Made by a program: the position numbers and the translations under genes. The notes below the pieces were generated by a model. That model made no database searches. It saw nothing but the letters and a program-made list of their open reading frames with translations, and was not told the DNA's origin. Below, in pieces: positions 22,485 through 34,779 of a stretch of 64,000 bases of DNA. Position 1 is the first letter of the stretch. Each line of letters starts with the position of its first letter. This DNA is from Cladorhizidae sp. MBARI D1340-BT2 (taxonomy: Eukaryota > Porifera > Demospongiae > Poecilosclerida > Cladorhizidae), in NCBI GenBank assembly GCA_028752905.1, contig JAQNBH010000009.1, forward strand, positions 28,177,312 through 28,241,311. Direction: 5' to 3'.

Positions 22485-22700
22485 AGGAGGTTTCTAAATA
22501 ATATATTAGAAGCACCTTGTGGGTGTGAGTTTTGGAGCTGCATAGATTATGTACACTTCATTGTATGGACTATTATAGAGAGCTGCAATGGTTAATCTTT
22601 AAGTGTATTATATTTTAATATTAAAAATATTGCATAGTTATAGCTCTGCCAAAGTTACATGCAACCAAAGTGGGAGTACATCTACTTGAACTGGACCTAA
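22485..22700. repeat. Diverged copy of the foldback-family arm
   Basis: Contains ttttggagctgcatagatt, tacacttcattgtatgga and, further on, agttatagctctgccaaagt, in the same order as the left arm of the inverted repeat at 24437. Confidence 0.45.
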
Positions 22701-22784
22701 TTGTTGACCCTGATGGAAAGAGATAGCCCATTGAAGTATTTATCTGGGACTATAGCAAACCCTACTCTGTAAAAGTAGGGCAGG

Positions 22785-23290
22785 AGGCCACACCCCATGC
22801 ACACATGCCTTACACAAGTGAAGGCCGGGCATGAGACCACAGCACATGCAGCCATGCATTATATATGAGAAGGAAGGTGAGGAGTCGACACCACATGCAA
22901 CCATTCTTTATAGCTACATGTATGGGTAGGGCAGGCAGCTCACCCCATGCATTATACATGCATTGAAGGGAAGTTGTCCACACTCCATGCAAACATATGT
23001 CATATACAGTAAGGAGGAGCAGCATCTAAAGAAAGGTAGGAGGCCACACCCCGTACTTGTAAACTATTAATGAAAGGGCTGGGACTCATGCCTTATGCAA
23101 GCATGACATGCCATCATGACCTTTAGAAGGGCAAGAAGTCTTACGTCATGCAACCTTGCCTTACGGAAGAGCAATAGGCCTCACCTTATGCAGCCAAGCC
23201 TTTAAACATGTAAAGGAGTGGCACAACACCCTCTAGTGACCACACCTTACTAATATAATGGACCATGCCTTATACATGTTGAGGAACAGT
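22785..23290. repeat. Degenerate tandem repeat, ~55-60-bp unit
   Basis: Repeated gaggccacaccccatgca followed by acatgcctta/acatgcattat motifs, about eight eroded units. Confidence 0.6.
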
Positions 23291-23750
23291 GAGTTAATTT
23301 TCATCTGAAAGTTCTAATGCTGGTCATCCATTACTGGGGGTACTTGCCAAGAAGAAGAAAAAAAATTATGTTCGCTATTTTACTGACTTTTTTGCTGAAG
23401 ATATAGCAGTTTTATCCCAATATCATTATGTGACAGCGCCAGATATGACTATCATAGAGCATAACATTTTATTGTTGCATAGTCCACGCTTTCTACAGCT
23501 GGTAAGGTGAAGGTTTCTTGCATTTGGTACGCCAGAAAAGAACTAGTTATATTGACTATAACTTGATAGGTAATAATAAGTGGTAATTTGCAACAACCAA
23601 GTACGTCTAAAAGCACTTCACAAGATTAGAGAAATACTAAACGTAAAATGGTCCTAAAAGTAGTGGGGGACTTTACACCTGATTTTGACAGGACTGCAAT
23701 AACTCCAGAATGCAACCAACTATGAGGTTGATTTTTGGGTCAAAGATTTC

Positions 23751-23820
23751 TTTACCCCCCTAGAATCATTAGATATAATAGCTGGAATGTGGTGTCCTTA
23801 ACCAGTTGAGCTAAGAGCCC
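23751..23820 (-). other. tRNA-like relic (possible tRNA-derived SINE head)
   Basis: On the minus strand the sequence starts GGGCTCTTAGCTCAACTGG, which contains an A-box-like TAGCTCAACTGG. A degenerate B-box-like GATTCTAGGGG lies about 45 bases further on. The D stem does not pair well and the T arm is poor, so this is not a functional tRNA. It is weak evidence only. Confidence 0.25.
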
Positions 23821-24436
23821 TTTGTCTGGTCTCTGGTTTATTAATTATCATAGTAACAGGTTGTAGCACATTCAGGCATGCATATGCAAAGGTAAACTGC
23901 TGATCCTCAACCCCTCTTGAGATCTTGAGATACCGGTATTCTATTATTGTATAGTGTTGTTAAATATGTGCCCCCTCCCTCCCCCCTCAACTCAATCATA
24001 AATGCAGCCCTGAATAGTACTTAAAAGTAGACCCCAGTGATGGACAGTTACTTACAAGCATAGTAGGTCTATACACTGCTTACTTATACCAGTTGGCTGA
24101 CCTTTACCCCTGGTTGCTTGTTACAGCTGCCTGCGGTTAGGGAGGTGATGTAACTGGTGATCTGTAGCAAAGTGCATGATTGTGCATATGTACACAATGC
24201 TAGTGATTGTGAGTAGTTTACTGTTTGCCCTCCTCTCCATGATTGATTCTACCCAACCTCATATAGCATCCCTGTTTCTCTTGCCACATCTGTGGAGCTA
24301 GTTGTCTACTGCATCACACTGTTGAAGGCTTCTACTAACTTCATTTGAGAGCGACCCCTTGCCCAACTGGTTCTGAGTGGATGTCTTGCTAGTATAGTAA
24401 ATGATTAATTTTGGGGGAGACAGGTCATTTTATAAT

Positions 24437-25120
24437 AAAAAACAAAAACAAGTGGCGTACCACTTTATAGCTCCATAGATTCTGTAAACTTCATGGTATG
24501 TACTTGATATATAGCTCAAAAGATAGCGCTCTGTGTGCTTTATTTCAATACTATATTTTTCATGCGTATAACTATAGCCAAGTTACTGGAACTAAAGTGG
24601 AGGGATCCTAAAACCTGAATGCCTGATTTTGCCGCATAAATATCTCCAGATTGCCAAGTGCTAGAGAGTTGAAATTAATACCAGTGACTAGAAGAAGCTC
24701 TACGCTATGCAATAAGCGTTTTGATGAGGCACTAAAATGTAAGTACGTGGTCAAATGCTCTGTTGTAAAATGAATTTTGTTAAAATTCCATAAAATTCAT
24801 TTTCCACCTGTGCACTTGCTTGACCAGTACTTACATTTTAGCGCCTAATCAAAAATAGAGTAGGGCTTTCTCTAGCCACTGGTGCTAATTTCAACTCTCT
24901 AACACTTGGCAATCTGGAGATATTTATGTGGCAAAATCAGGCATACAGGTTTTGAGGCTCCCTCCACTTTAGTTCCAGTAACCTGCCTATAGTTATTATA
25001 TGAAAAATATTTTAGTATCAAAGCGAGCATATGGAGAGACCAATCTTTTGAGCTATATATCAAGTCCATAATGAAGTTTACAGAATCTATGGCGCTATAA
25101 AGTGGTAACCACAAGTTTGT
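24437..25120. mobile_element. Long inverted repeat (foldback element), arms ~330 bp
   Basis: The left arm (24437-24785) and the right arm (24790-25120) are near-perfect reverse complements around the centre near 24785 (aaaattccataaaatt). Matching blocks include agattgccaagtgctagaga and, reversed, cttggcaatctggagatatt. No coding capacity. A single-arm relative with extra 3' sequence is at 27718-28160. Confidence 0.8.
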
Positions 25121-25371
25121 TTTTATATGCACCTGCACCCCTAACAAACTCACAGTTGACTACTTGCTAACTGATCAATGATGTTTATATTTTGTAGGAA
25201 TGATTCTATCACAGGTTAAGTGTTGTGAAACATAGTCAAATCATTGGGTAATATTTTGTAAGGATATACATGTAACCCTGTCTATGTGTCGTGTAACACC
25301 ATCTGTTATGTGTTATGATGGAGAAAGAAGCTTTAATTTTTTAATGTAATACCATATTATTTCATTAACTG

Positions 25372-25900
25372 ATTCACCTTTTTAAGCTGATATCTTCAAA
25401 TTGGGACATTCATCATAAAACGTGCTAAAAACCAGATTTTTTACTGGACCTGTGCAGATGATTACAGCATTATTACATTAAACTTTATTTCTTGTTCTAG
25501 TTTGTGGGAGTGGGTGGAGGAAGCGATAAAAATATAGAAATGAATAAAACTGATTGACAAGCAAAAAATTGCCATCATAAACTGTCCCTTCCTTACTTTC
25601 CTGCTGTCTCTGCAAGCCAATGAAAGCTGTATATTCACCTTTAAGCTGATATCTTCTAATTGGGACATTCATCATAAAACGTGCTAAAAACCAGATTTTT
25701 AACTGGACCTGTGCAGATGATTACAGCATTATTACATTAAACTTTATTTCTTGTTCTAGTTTGTGGGAGTGGGTGGAGGAAGCGATAAAAATATAGAAAT
25801 GAATAAAACTGATTGACAAGCAAAAAATTGCCATCATAAACTGTCCCTTCCTTACCTTTGCTGCTGTCTCTGCAAGCCAATGAAAGCTGTATATTCACCT
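25372..25900. repeat. Recent tandem duplication, ~259 bp x2
   Basis: Copies start at about 25373 and 25632 and differ at only a few positions (for example tactttcctgctg versus tacctttgctgctg). Open frames on the minus strand inside each copy are duplicated along with it and are not evidence of a gene. Confidence 0.9.
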
Positions 25901-27717
25901 ATGCTAGCTTGAAATCCCTCAGAATATCTTCTCTCTTTAGAAGAAAATGCACTCCTGGTTGGATTTCTGTATCAGCATCTAGTATGGTTATGCATTGAAG
26001 GTGCTAGCAAATATCATGAGGCAAAGAGTTACCCTCTACAAATTTCTCCTGGAAAAGTTGGGCATTAGTAGTAGCTAGCTGTTCTGACAGCAATAAGGGT
26101 AGCATTACCTTTACTAGAGTTTACAGGATCCCATCCAAGGACAAAAATGTCAACTAACAAGTGTAGCATACTAATCTCAATGGAAGCAAGTCAGCATTTT
26201 TTCTCCGTAACTAGTGATCCCTTATCAACATACTTATGTAAGCCAGAAATTAATTAAATCATATTACCCACAGAGATCAGAATGCTCACTTAGCTCCCAT
26301 CAAGCTCAAATGCACTCTCCCTGCGTCATCCATCATTGTCCGTGGGACGGGATCCTGGATGAACTATTTGAAAGTTAATGCTATCCTTTCTGGTGTTAAA
26401 ACCTTCACAAGTTTTACATCCCAGATGCCACTGCAAAGATCTTGCTCTATCGTGGCCCAAATCAGCAGAAGACTGTAAACAATGTATCAAAGGACACTAA
26501 CTCATTTCTCAAAGTCTAAACTATTGAGAGAGTTTACTGGTATAGGCACAAGTAGCCTAGTTTAGGAAAAACAGCTTGCTAAAACAGCAGAATGCCCATA
26601 AAGATTCCTTCGAGGACAGTGGTTGCGATCAGCGATTGGTAACAGCATTTTTCTTGTCAAACCAGACTTGTTAATAATAACCTCCCTTTCAATTGCAACC
26701 ACCCTTCAAATAGAAATTGCAGGTAGATGGACTGAAGTAAATATTATCTGTAGTTGCTAATAGAAAATATATAGAAATTTTATCCCTAGCCACATTTCCT
26801 TTAGGTAGGTTTGGGTCTTTCCATTCACATCCTTTATACTTGCTTGCAAAACTGATTAAGTTATGATTTTAAAAGCCTTAAGACCATTTTAGATCAGTTC
26901 TTGTAAGTTGCTAGAGTATTAAGAGGCACCTGTACATACTCCACCCTCTAATGCTGCAGGGATAACTAATGTTGTTCTAATGCTGCTGGTACGAAGCAGC
27001 CACCATACTAGAGCTTGGAATAACAATCCCATTGAAGAGACACCTCCCACACATGTGCATGTACTTGACTGTCAAATGCTAAACGTTCTATTAAGTAGCA
27101 TTTAGGGGGCCTAACTTGTACCACTTTTGTCTATAAAAATATTTTAGTTTCCTAAACTGTAGTTGTTAAGCCTCTCATGTTTAGTTACCTAATGTTCTTA
27201 AGTTAAGTTATGGTATCTTGCTATGAAGCGCACTGTTCTCAAAGTCCTTGAAACATGCACCAATTATGAACATGTGAACAAGCTTCATGATTAGTGTAAC
27301 ATATTTCCCAGAACATTGAGGCAAGAATTGTAATAGCATAACCAGGCCTATTTATAGCTGCAACTCTCTGTAACTGTCCACAGTTTCCTAACGAGTATCT
27401 TGCTGCTCCATCATGACATTTGCAACCTTTCCCAAGTGATCTAGTGGCACAGGCAGCTCCTCCTGCACGTCCTCTAAATTGCCAAAAACATTTTCCAATG
27501 TCCCAATGATGGTATAACTGGATCGTAAAGGATATCAACATTGAGCCTGTCACAAGAATTGCATATTTCATGATAACTGATCTTCAAATGGTTTTATAGT
27601 TGAATATACTTTGCTGAATAAAACCAATTGCAAAGAATGCAGGATAGACCATCTATAGGTCGTTACATCATCTCAGGAGCCACGGTACTTAATTTAATAT
27701 GGCTTGGGAGTCTTATG
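25901..27717. other. No recognisable gene; contains one copy of a dispersed repeat
   Basis: Frames are short, and the longest one on the minus strand (27571-27239) has no recognisable domain. 27270-27420 matches 43920-44070 in inverted orientation (see that entry). Confidence 0.45.
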
Positions 27718-28160
27718 AATTTCATTCATTTTCCACCCGCACGCTTGACTACGTACTTACATTTTAGCGCCTAATGAAAACTGTAATTGTATAGAGTAGG
27801 GCTTCCTGTAGCCACTGGTGCTAATTTCAACTCTCTAGCACTTGGCAATCTGGAGATATTTACGCACCAAAATCAGGCATTCAGGTTTTTGAGGATCCTT
27901 CCACTTGTAGCTCCTGTAACATGGCTATAGTTATATCTATGAAAAATAATTTAGTATCAACATAGAGCACACAGAGAGACCTATCTTTTGAGCTGTATAT
28001 AAAGTCCATAACATGAAGTTTGCAGAATCTATGGAGCTATACATGGTAACCACAAGTGTTTTTTTGTTTTTTTAAATTTTATGCACTGGTCATCACTGAC
28101 AAACTCCCAGTTGACTCATTGCGAACTGGTGATGTTTATATTTGGTAAGAGTGATTCTAT
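27718..28160. repeat. Single-arm copy of the foldback-family repeat
   Basis: Collinear with 24780-25215, including acattttagcgcctaat, ctagccactggtgctaattt, acttggcaatctggagata and the distal gtgattctatcac block that lies outside the palindrome there. Confidence 0.75.
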
Positions 28161-29643
28161 CACTGGTTAAGTATTGATTTGAGTGCGGATGTAATCCTGT
28201 GTAAGTGCCTTAGAACTGTCCATTAATTTGGAAATGCAAATTCAGCTGCGATTGTGTCAATTTTATACCTGGAACAGACTAGCTAGCCAGATGTGAGACA
28301 AAACTTTCTTCTTTCTGATGAAGACTGAAGTATTTCTGTTGAACCGTTAGGACTAAAAAACAAACAGATTTAGTTAAAGAGAATCCTTGAATTTGCTTAG
28401 GGTAAGTTGCTCTGTAACTAATTGATACCGACAGACAAAAACTAACCTTGTTTTGCACTTTTATTTTCTTTCTTTTTTCCAGTTCCTGTGTGAGTAATTA
28501 GTTCTGTGCAATTCAAAATCTCATTATAATAATATACTAGAACTTTATTTAAATCAGCTTTTTTGTTCAGCTGAGAGTATTCGTACAAGTTTGAATAAAT
28601 TTAGAAGTGTACTAGTATTATGCATAATATGATGTAATGTTACATGTTTTACCTTCTTGTACGTAACCTGATATTCATCTCCCTCCTCTTGATGTTCGGA
28701 CTCTCCTCACATTTGGTGAGTATTTGAATCTACAATAATCATCCCCAACATCTTGCAATGTGCATAATACAACTACTTATTGTTGGTGGTAATAATACCC
28801 ACAACTGTCTATATCTCAACTCTCTTAACATGGTGTCATAATGCGCTCAGGATGCTACACACAAAACTAGATGCTATGGGTACATTTTCCTCTGTAAGTT
28901 AAAACTAGACCAACAACAGCTGTCTTTGCATGGAACTTGAGCTCCATGTTGAATGAGCTCTATACTGGGAGGTAGCAACAGCGAACCTAATTTCTGCTGC
29001 GTTATATGTTTAGTTTGTTCTTGCTCTAGTACAGGCAGCATTCAGCAGTGAAGCTAGATATATTTAATGGGAACTCTTAAGGGTGTGGATCTTGCTGTTC
29101 TTTTACTATTATAGTCTACTAGATAATGACAGGCTTAGATAATTTATCCACTAAAGCTTTGGATGTAGTACCTAGCCCTTATCATGGGCATACGGGGATT
29201 TCTGGGGGTTCTGCAGAACACCCCTTTCATTTTAATGATATTCATTGGAATGTGTTTGTGTGTGTTTTGCCCTCTCAGATTTCATTTCAGACAATGGCTC
29301 ACTTCATTAATATAATTTTAATTATACATAGGTACATTGATAGTGTTAAATAATGTGGAAACAAAATTACAATAACTTAGGGCTAGGCTTTGCCCTAGCC
29401 CTAGCCCTTGACCATGGGGGAGGGGAAAATGAGAACCCAACGAATGTACTTTCTAAAGAAAGCCCACAACCCCCCCATGCAAATAAGACCAATCTGCTCA
29501 GGGTGCTCGGGTCCCACCGAGGGGCTGTCTGGTTGGATGGACTTTGTCCTTCTATCGGTTAATGAGCTAATCATTGCACAGTTACACTACATGCTACGTG
29601 AGCATTAATAGTAGTTGTGGAACTAATGAGCTACAACTCTGCC
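28161..29643. other. No recognisable gene
   Basis: AT-rich, short frames only. A cluster of ccctag motifs is at 29378-29412. The region ends at the start of the hAT transposase pseudogene. Confidence 0.4.
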
Positions 29644-30570
29644 ATGAAGAGGCAACGACAAAATATGGACATCAGGTAATTTTTCAAAATAACAGCCATT
29701 GAGGATGAAGATAAGAGAAATTATTGCTAGCTATTTAGCTTGAAGCCTGTACACTTGATAAACCAATCTCATTTATTCAGATTCTAGTGAACCTCAGTCT
29801 GATCTGGATCATTCTGAAATCAGTACCACACTGGAAAGCTGACATGAAGATGAAGTTCCTATAGTTAATGAATGCTCAAGTGGAAGTGCCGAAGGACCAG
29901 AATCGTATGTTTATTATCTGCAAATAGGTCTATTGATGATGCTGCTAGTTTAATAAATAGTGGTGCTAGATACTGTCACCACGATGTACAATTGCCTAGT
30001 GTCCTTACTGGCACCTTTTTACCTAGCTATCACCAAAAGTTTAACATATTGTGGCTCAGTAAATATCCTTGGCTAGTCTTCAGTTCTAAGGTAGATGGTG
30101 TATTTTGTCCGCGTTGTGCTCTGTTTCTTCCATCTAGCCAACGTAAAGATAAAGGTTACCTGGTAATTAAGCCTTTTTCTAACTGGATCAAGATGAGTTG
30201 CACTTTGAGTAATCATCCGAAGCTTCAATACCATCGTGATTGTTTTCAGCAAGCATATGCACAATTGAAAATCCAGCATCACGAGTAGATATAATGACAA
30301 GCACTACTGCTGTTCAAAAGGAAATAAATCAATACTGAGGCAAATTGTTTGAGCAATTCTTTTTTTAGACAAACAGGGTATTGCATTTCGTGGAAAGTTA
30401 GAGGATGTTGCATCGTCAAAGAATGCAGGAAACTTTTTAGCACTGCTAAAATCTTTTGCGGGGACAGACAGTATTTTATATGAGCATCTTTATTGTACCG
30501 AGGCAAAGAATGCAACACACTTATCACCAGGGACTCAAAATGTAATTATTAATATTATAGGCTATGATAT

Positions 30571-30761
30571 TGTGGCGAATCTGTTGGCAGCCCTTCTGAC
30601 GACCACGTACTAGGTGGAAGTGACGTCAGGAGAACGAACTATATATAGAACAATGTCATGTGATTAATTAAGTCCGTCTTGTGCGATATTAAAGTTGTCT
30701 CTTTTGTCGTGTCTATGAAAAAGAATAAAGTTAGTCTCGTAAACGTTTTACCCCGACTACA
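30571..30761 (+). repeat. 5' LTR of element 3
   Basis: 191 bp. A TATA-like tatatataga lies at about 30640-30650, which fits an LTR promoter. An AATAAA-type aagaataaag lies near 30721. Confidence 0.93.
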
Positions 30762-30796
30762 GTGGTGACCCCGACGTCCGACTCTCGAGAACTCCC

Positions 30797-31486
30797 ATGG
30801 CACACCCTTTGGGAGACATCAGCGCTGTATCCCTGAGAATCCCACCGTTCTACATCAACAACCCCACCATGTGGTTCCGCCAGGTAGAAGCACAATTCGC
30901 GGCACGGGCGACGCCTATAACAGCCGACGAAACAAAGTTTTCTTATGTCCTAGCAGCCCTTGATGAACAGACAGCATGCCTAATGGAGTATGAGATAAAC
31001 GGACTACAAGTGGGCATTAAGTTTGAACAGCTCAAAGCTGCCCTGACTCAAGAGTTTTCCCTAACCAGTGCACAAAAGGCAAGGAAACTAGCTGCTTACA
31101 CAACTCTTGACCCAGGTAAGAAGGCCTCCACAGTACTACGTGAGATGCGCACATTATCTGAGGATGCCGCCTCACAGCTTTTCTGGGAGAAATTCCGTTC
31201 CATTCTGCCCACACACGTACAACAAGCTTTAGTTGCAGGGACATATCCAACGGTACTGGAGTATGCCCTGGCAGCTGACAAAGTACTCGATATTCGCCCC
31301 CCACCTGACATATCCACAGTCTCATCAAAGCCGTCCCTTCACAAAGCTAGCCATCGTTACCATGAGAAGGAGGAACCTCCGACAGACATCTGTTTCTTTC
31401 ATGCCAAATTTGGACTCAAAGCCCGGAAATGCAAGCCAGGCTGTTCGTTCAACCGACAGGGAAACGATCAAGCTGGCCGTCAGTAG
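30797..31486 (+). CDS. gag of element 3
   Basis: Complete 229-codon frame from ATG 30797 (context cccATGg) to a TAG at 31484-31486. It begins MAHPLGDISAVSLRIPPFY and carries a gag core (WFRQVEAQFAARATPITADE, then LTSAQKARKLAAY and FWEKFRSILPTHVQQALVA). It ends with a Cys/His motif, CFFHAKFGLKARKC, found in gag of Mag-like and related invertebrate gypsy elements. Gag forms the particle and binds the genomic RNA. The 3' end overlaps pol by 58 bases in the -1 frame. No internal stops were found. Confidence 0.88.
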   Translation: MAHPLGDISAVSLRIPPFYINNPTMWFRQVEAQFAARATPITADETKFSYVLAALDEQTACLMEYEINGLQVGIKFEQLKAALTQEFSLTSAQKARKLAAYTTLDPGKKASTVLREMRTLSEDAASQLFWEKFRSILPTHVQQALVAGTYPTVLEYALAADKVLDIRPPPDISTVSSKPSLHKASHRYHEKEEPPTDICFFHAKFGLKARKCKPGCSFNRQGNDQAGRQ

Positions 31487-34400
31487 CGCCCACAGCTAGC
31501 AAATTTTTCCATTGCGCCAACACTCATGCACCCCACACCAACCCCAAACAATTATCAAAGGGCTCTGTCTATGCTCTCTCTACATCAACCAACACCGCAC
31601 CTCTCCTCTATATTACCGATAATCATTCTGGTAGGAGGTTCCTAGTAGATTGTGGTGCCACAGTCAGTGTGTTTCCTGCATCTTCGTTGGACCAACGCAC
31701 ACGCACACCAACAACACCTCTCATCGCAGCCAATGGCTCAAACATTGCAACATTTGGCATGCGAGAGATTCCCCTCGACTTGGGCTTCCGAAAAACGTCA
31801 TGGACCTTCAGATTGGCTGATGTGACTAATCCCATTCTGGGACTGGATTTCCTTGCAAACAAACATCTGGCTATCGATTTTCATACCCGTCGACTCTTCG
31901 ACATCACATGCCGTACTGGAATGATAGCCAGCCAAACCAAAACCTGTGGTGCTATCCTCCAGGTTGACGCAGCCAACGAGTGGAGAAACATCCTAGCAGA
32001 ATTTTCCTCCATCCTTACACCAAATTTTCATTCTCCAACTGTTCCCCATGGGGTGGAACACCATATTATCACCTCAGGACCACCGGTACGCTCACGTGCA
32101 CGCCGCCTCTCCCCTGACAAATTGGCAATCGCCAAGGCGGAGTTCACAGCAATGGAAGAAGCGGGTATCGTTCAACGCTCATCCAGCCCATGGGCTTCCC
32201 CTCTACATCTCACACCAAAACCAAACGGTGGTTGGCGGCCCTGTGGGGATTTCCGTAGACTTAACGGCTGCACTAGAGATGACAGCTATCCTGTTCCTCA
32301 TGTCCAGGACTTTAACTCTAATCTTGAGGGATGTTCTATCTTCAGCAAGATTGACCTGGTCAAAGGATATCACCAGATCCCAGTAACACCAAAGGACGTC
32401 TGCAAAACAGCTGTAATCACTCCATTCGGACTCTACGAATTTCTCCGCATGCCTTTCGGTCTGTCCAACGCTGGGCAATCCTTCCAGAGGCTCATGGACC
32501 ACATCTTACGTGACGTACCATGTGCCTTTGTCTACCTGGATGACATCTTAGTAGCCAGCAAAACAACTTCACAGCACCAGGACCACTTACGTCAAGTCTT
32601 CCGTATATTAAAAGATAACGGCCTAGTGATTAACCCGCACAAATGTGAATTCGGCCAACCATCGCTCACCTTTCTAGGACACACCATTACTGCCGATGGA
32701 ATTACACCCCCCTCAACAAGAGTCGATACCATCCGAGAATTACCCATGCCATCTACAGTCAAGCAGTTACAGGAATTCCTGGGAGCAATCAACTATTACC
32801 ATCGGTTTTTGCCAGAAGCAGCATCAGTCCTACGCCCACTCCATGAAGCGCTTCATGGTCGACCAAAGAAGCTTCAGTGGGGAAAAGAACAAGCAAGAGC
32901 CTTTTCCGAGGCAAAAGAGATGCTTGCCAATGCTACTATCCTTGTTCATCCACAAGCAACTGCCTTCACCTCTGTAGCCACGGATGCATCTGACACTGCT
33001 GTTGGAGCCAGCCTTGAACAGTGGATCAATGGTCACTGGAAGCCACTGGCATTCTTCTCGCGGAAATTATCCACAGCTGAGCGCAAATACTCTGCCTTTG
33101 ATCGCGAATTACTGGCTATATATCTTGCAGTGAAACATTTTCGGTATTTCATTGAGGGTCGTTCTTTCACAATTTTTACTGACCACAAACCCCTTGTCTC
33201 AGCAATGGCAACAGCAGCTGACAGGTCCCCCAGGCAGTCTCGTCACCTCTCCTTCATTGCCGAGTTCTCTACAGACATCCGACACCGTGCAGGAAAAGAC
33301 AATGTAGTAGCAGACGCCCTGTCACGGATTTGCACAGAGATCAATGCTGTGATTTCATCCCCTATCAACTTCCCAGAAATGGCCTCTGATCAGAACACAG
33401 ATAGCGAGGCAACAGCATACTGCCACAAGCAAGACACCGGTTTGCACCTATCAGATATTCAACTTGAAGGGACGACCTTACTCTGTGATATCAGCCAGGG
33501 TAGACCAAGACCATTCGTACCTACAACATGGAGACACAGAATCTTTGACGCTATCCATGGTCTCTCACACCCCTCTGGAACAACCACACGTAAACTCGTA
33601 GCAGCAAGATTTGTATGGCCAAAGATGAGTAAGGACATTACCAGGTGGTGCAAGGAGTGCCTTGACTGCCAATCGTCTAAGGTCCATCGTCATGTCCACA
33701 CACCACTTCAAGACATGACAGAACCTGACCACCGCTTTGATGCCCTTCATGTCGACATTGTTGGACCCCTTCCTACGTCGGGTGGATTCTCTTACCTTTT
33801 CACAGTGATCGATCGATTCACTAGATGGGTGGAAGCTATTCCAATGACCGATTCAACTACACCGTCATGTGCACGTGCACTTTTCAACACCTGGATCTCA
33901 CGTTTTGGAGTACCATCGAACATCACGTCGGACCGAGGACCTCAGTTTACATCCACCTTGTGGGCACAACTTAATCAGTTAATGGGGACCAACCATGTGA
34001 CCACTACTGCATACCACCCCCAGTCTAATGGAATGGTGGAGAGATTCCACCGTCAGCTGAAGGCATCTCTGATGTCGAGACTTGGAAATTCCCCAGCATG
34101 GATAGACGAGTTACCAGTGGTTCTCCTTGGTATTCGAACGGCAGTCAAGGAAGACAGTAACAGCTCAGCTGCAGAACTGGTCTACGGGACGACCCTTCGT
34201 CTCCCAGGAGAGTTCTTCGAGAAGTCAGATGACACTGACTACCGCCCACAGGCATTTCTTCCCATCCTGAGAGCGGCAATGGATAACCTACATTCTCTCC
34301 CAGGAACTCGACATGGCACTCGAGCCTCTGACATTCCACAAGCTCTGACCTCGTGTGAGTTTGTCTGAGTCCGCAGGGATTCCCACCGGAAGCCGTTACA

Positions 34401-34779
34401 GCGACCATATACTGGGCCCTTCCGGGTGTTAAACAAATTTGACAAGTTCTTTACCCTCGCATTGGGAAACAAGATTGAGAATGTCTCCCTTGATCGCCTT
34501 AAACCTGCACATCAGGAGAACCTTGGTGTGTCTCGGGAACCCTCGAACCTTCGCCCTGAGGCTCCAATATTTCAACCAGCAACAATGTCACATTCCCCTA
34601 CACGGCTACCAATAAAGATCCAATCTACACATCCGGTCTACCATATTCAGCCACCACTGACGCTACCTTCTAACGTGGTGTCCACCACTGGGAGGGAGTC
34701 CTGTGGCGAATCTGTTGGCAGCCCTTCTGACGACCACGTACTAGGTGGAAGTGACGTCAGGAGAACGAACTATATATAG
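31429..34779 (+). CDS. pol of element 3: protease-RT-RNase H-integrase, one in-frame TGA
   Basis: The frame is open from before 31429 to a TGA at 34366-34368, then continues in the same frame to a stop at 34777-34779 inside the 3' LTR. The protease has FLVDCGATVSVFPAS, with Cys in place of Thr/Ser in the DTG/DSG triad. RT shows WRPCGDFRRLN, FSKIDLVKGYHQIP, MPFGLSNAGQSFQR and catalytic YLDD at 32533-32544. RNase H shows VATDASDTAVGAS, FDRELLAIYLA, FTDHKPL and NVVADALSR. Integrase has the HHCC region (ending CKECLDCQ), then DDE residues in HVDIVGPL, TSDRGPQF and GMVERFHR, and a C-terminal FRV module after the stop. All catalytic residues of RT, RNase H and integrase are present. The single TGA would remove the integrase tail. 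Confidence 0.92.
31459..31465 (+). other. -1 ribosomal frameshift heptamer GGGAAAC
   Basis: The heptamer sits in the gag-pol overlap in the correct phase (G GGA AAC in the gag frame), 19 bases before the gag stop codon. A -1 slip moves reading exactly into the pol frame. A short stem can form downstream (agctg near 31471 with cagct near 31493). Confidence 0.75.

Noticed and set aside
23751..23820. A functional tRNA gene on the minus strand
   Set aside because: A-box-like sequence is present, but the D and T arms do not fold properly; kept only as a relic.
25462..25675. Two overlapping minus-strand frames of 65-68 codons
   Set aside because: They lie in a recent non-coding tandem duplication and have no motif.
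31032..33750. Several 60-110-codon frames opposite or out of frame to gag and pol of element 3
   Set aside because: They are shadows of the strong gag and pol frames.
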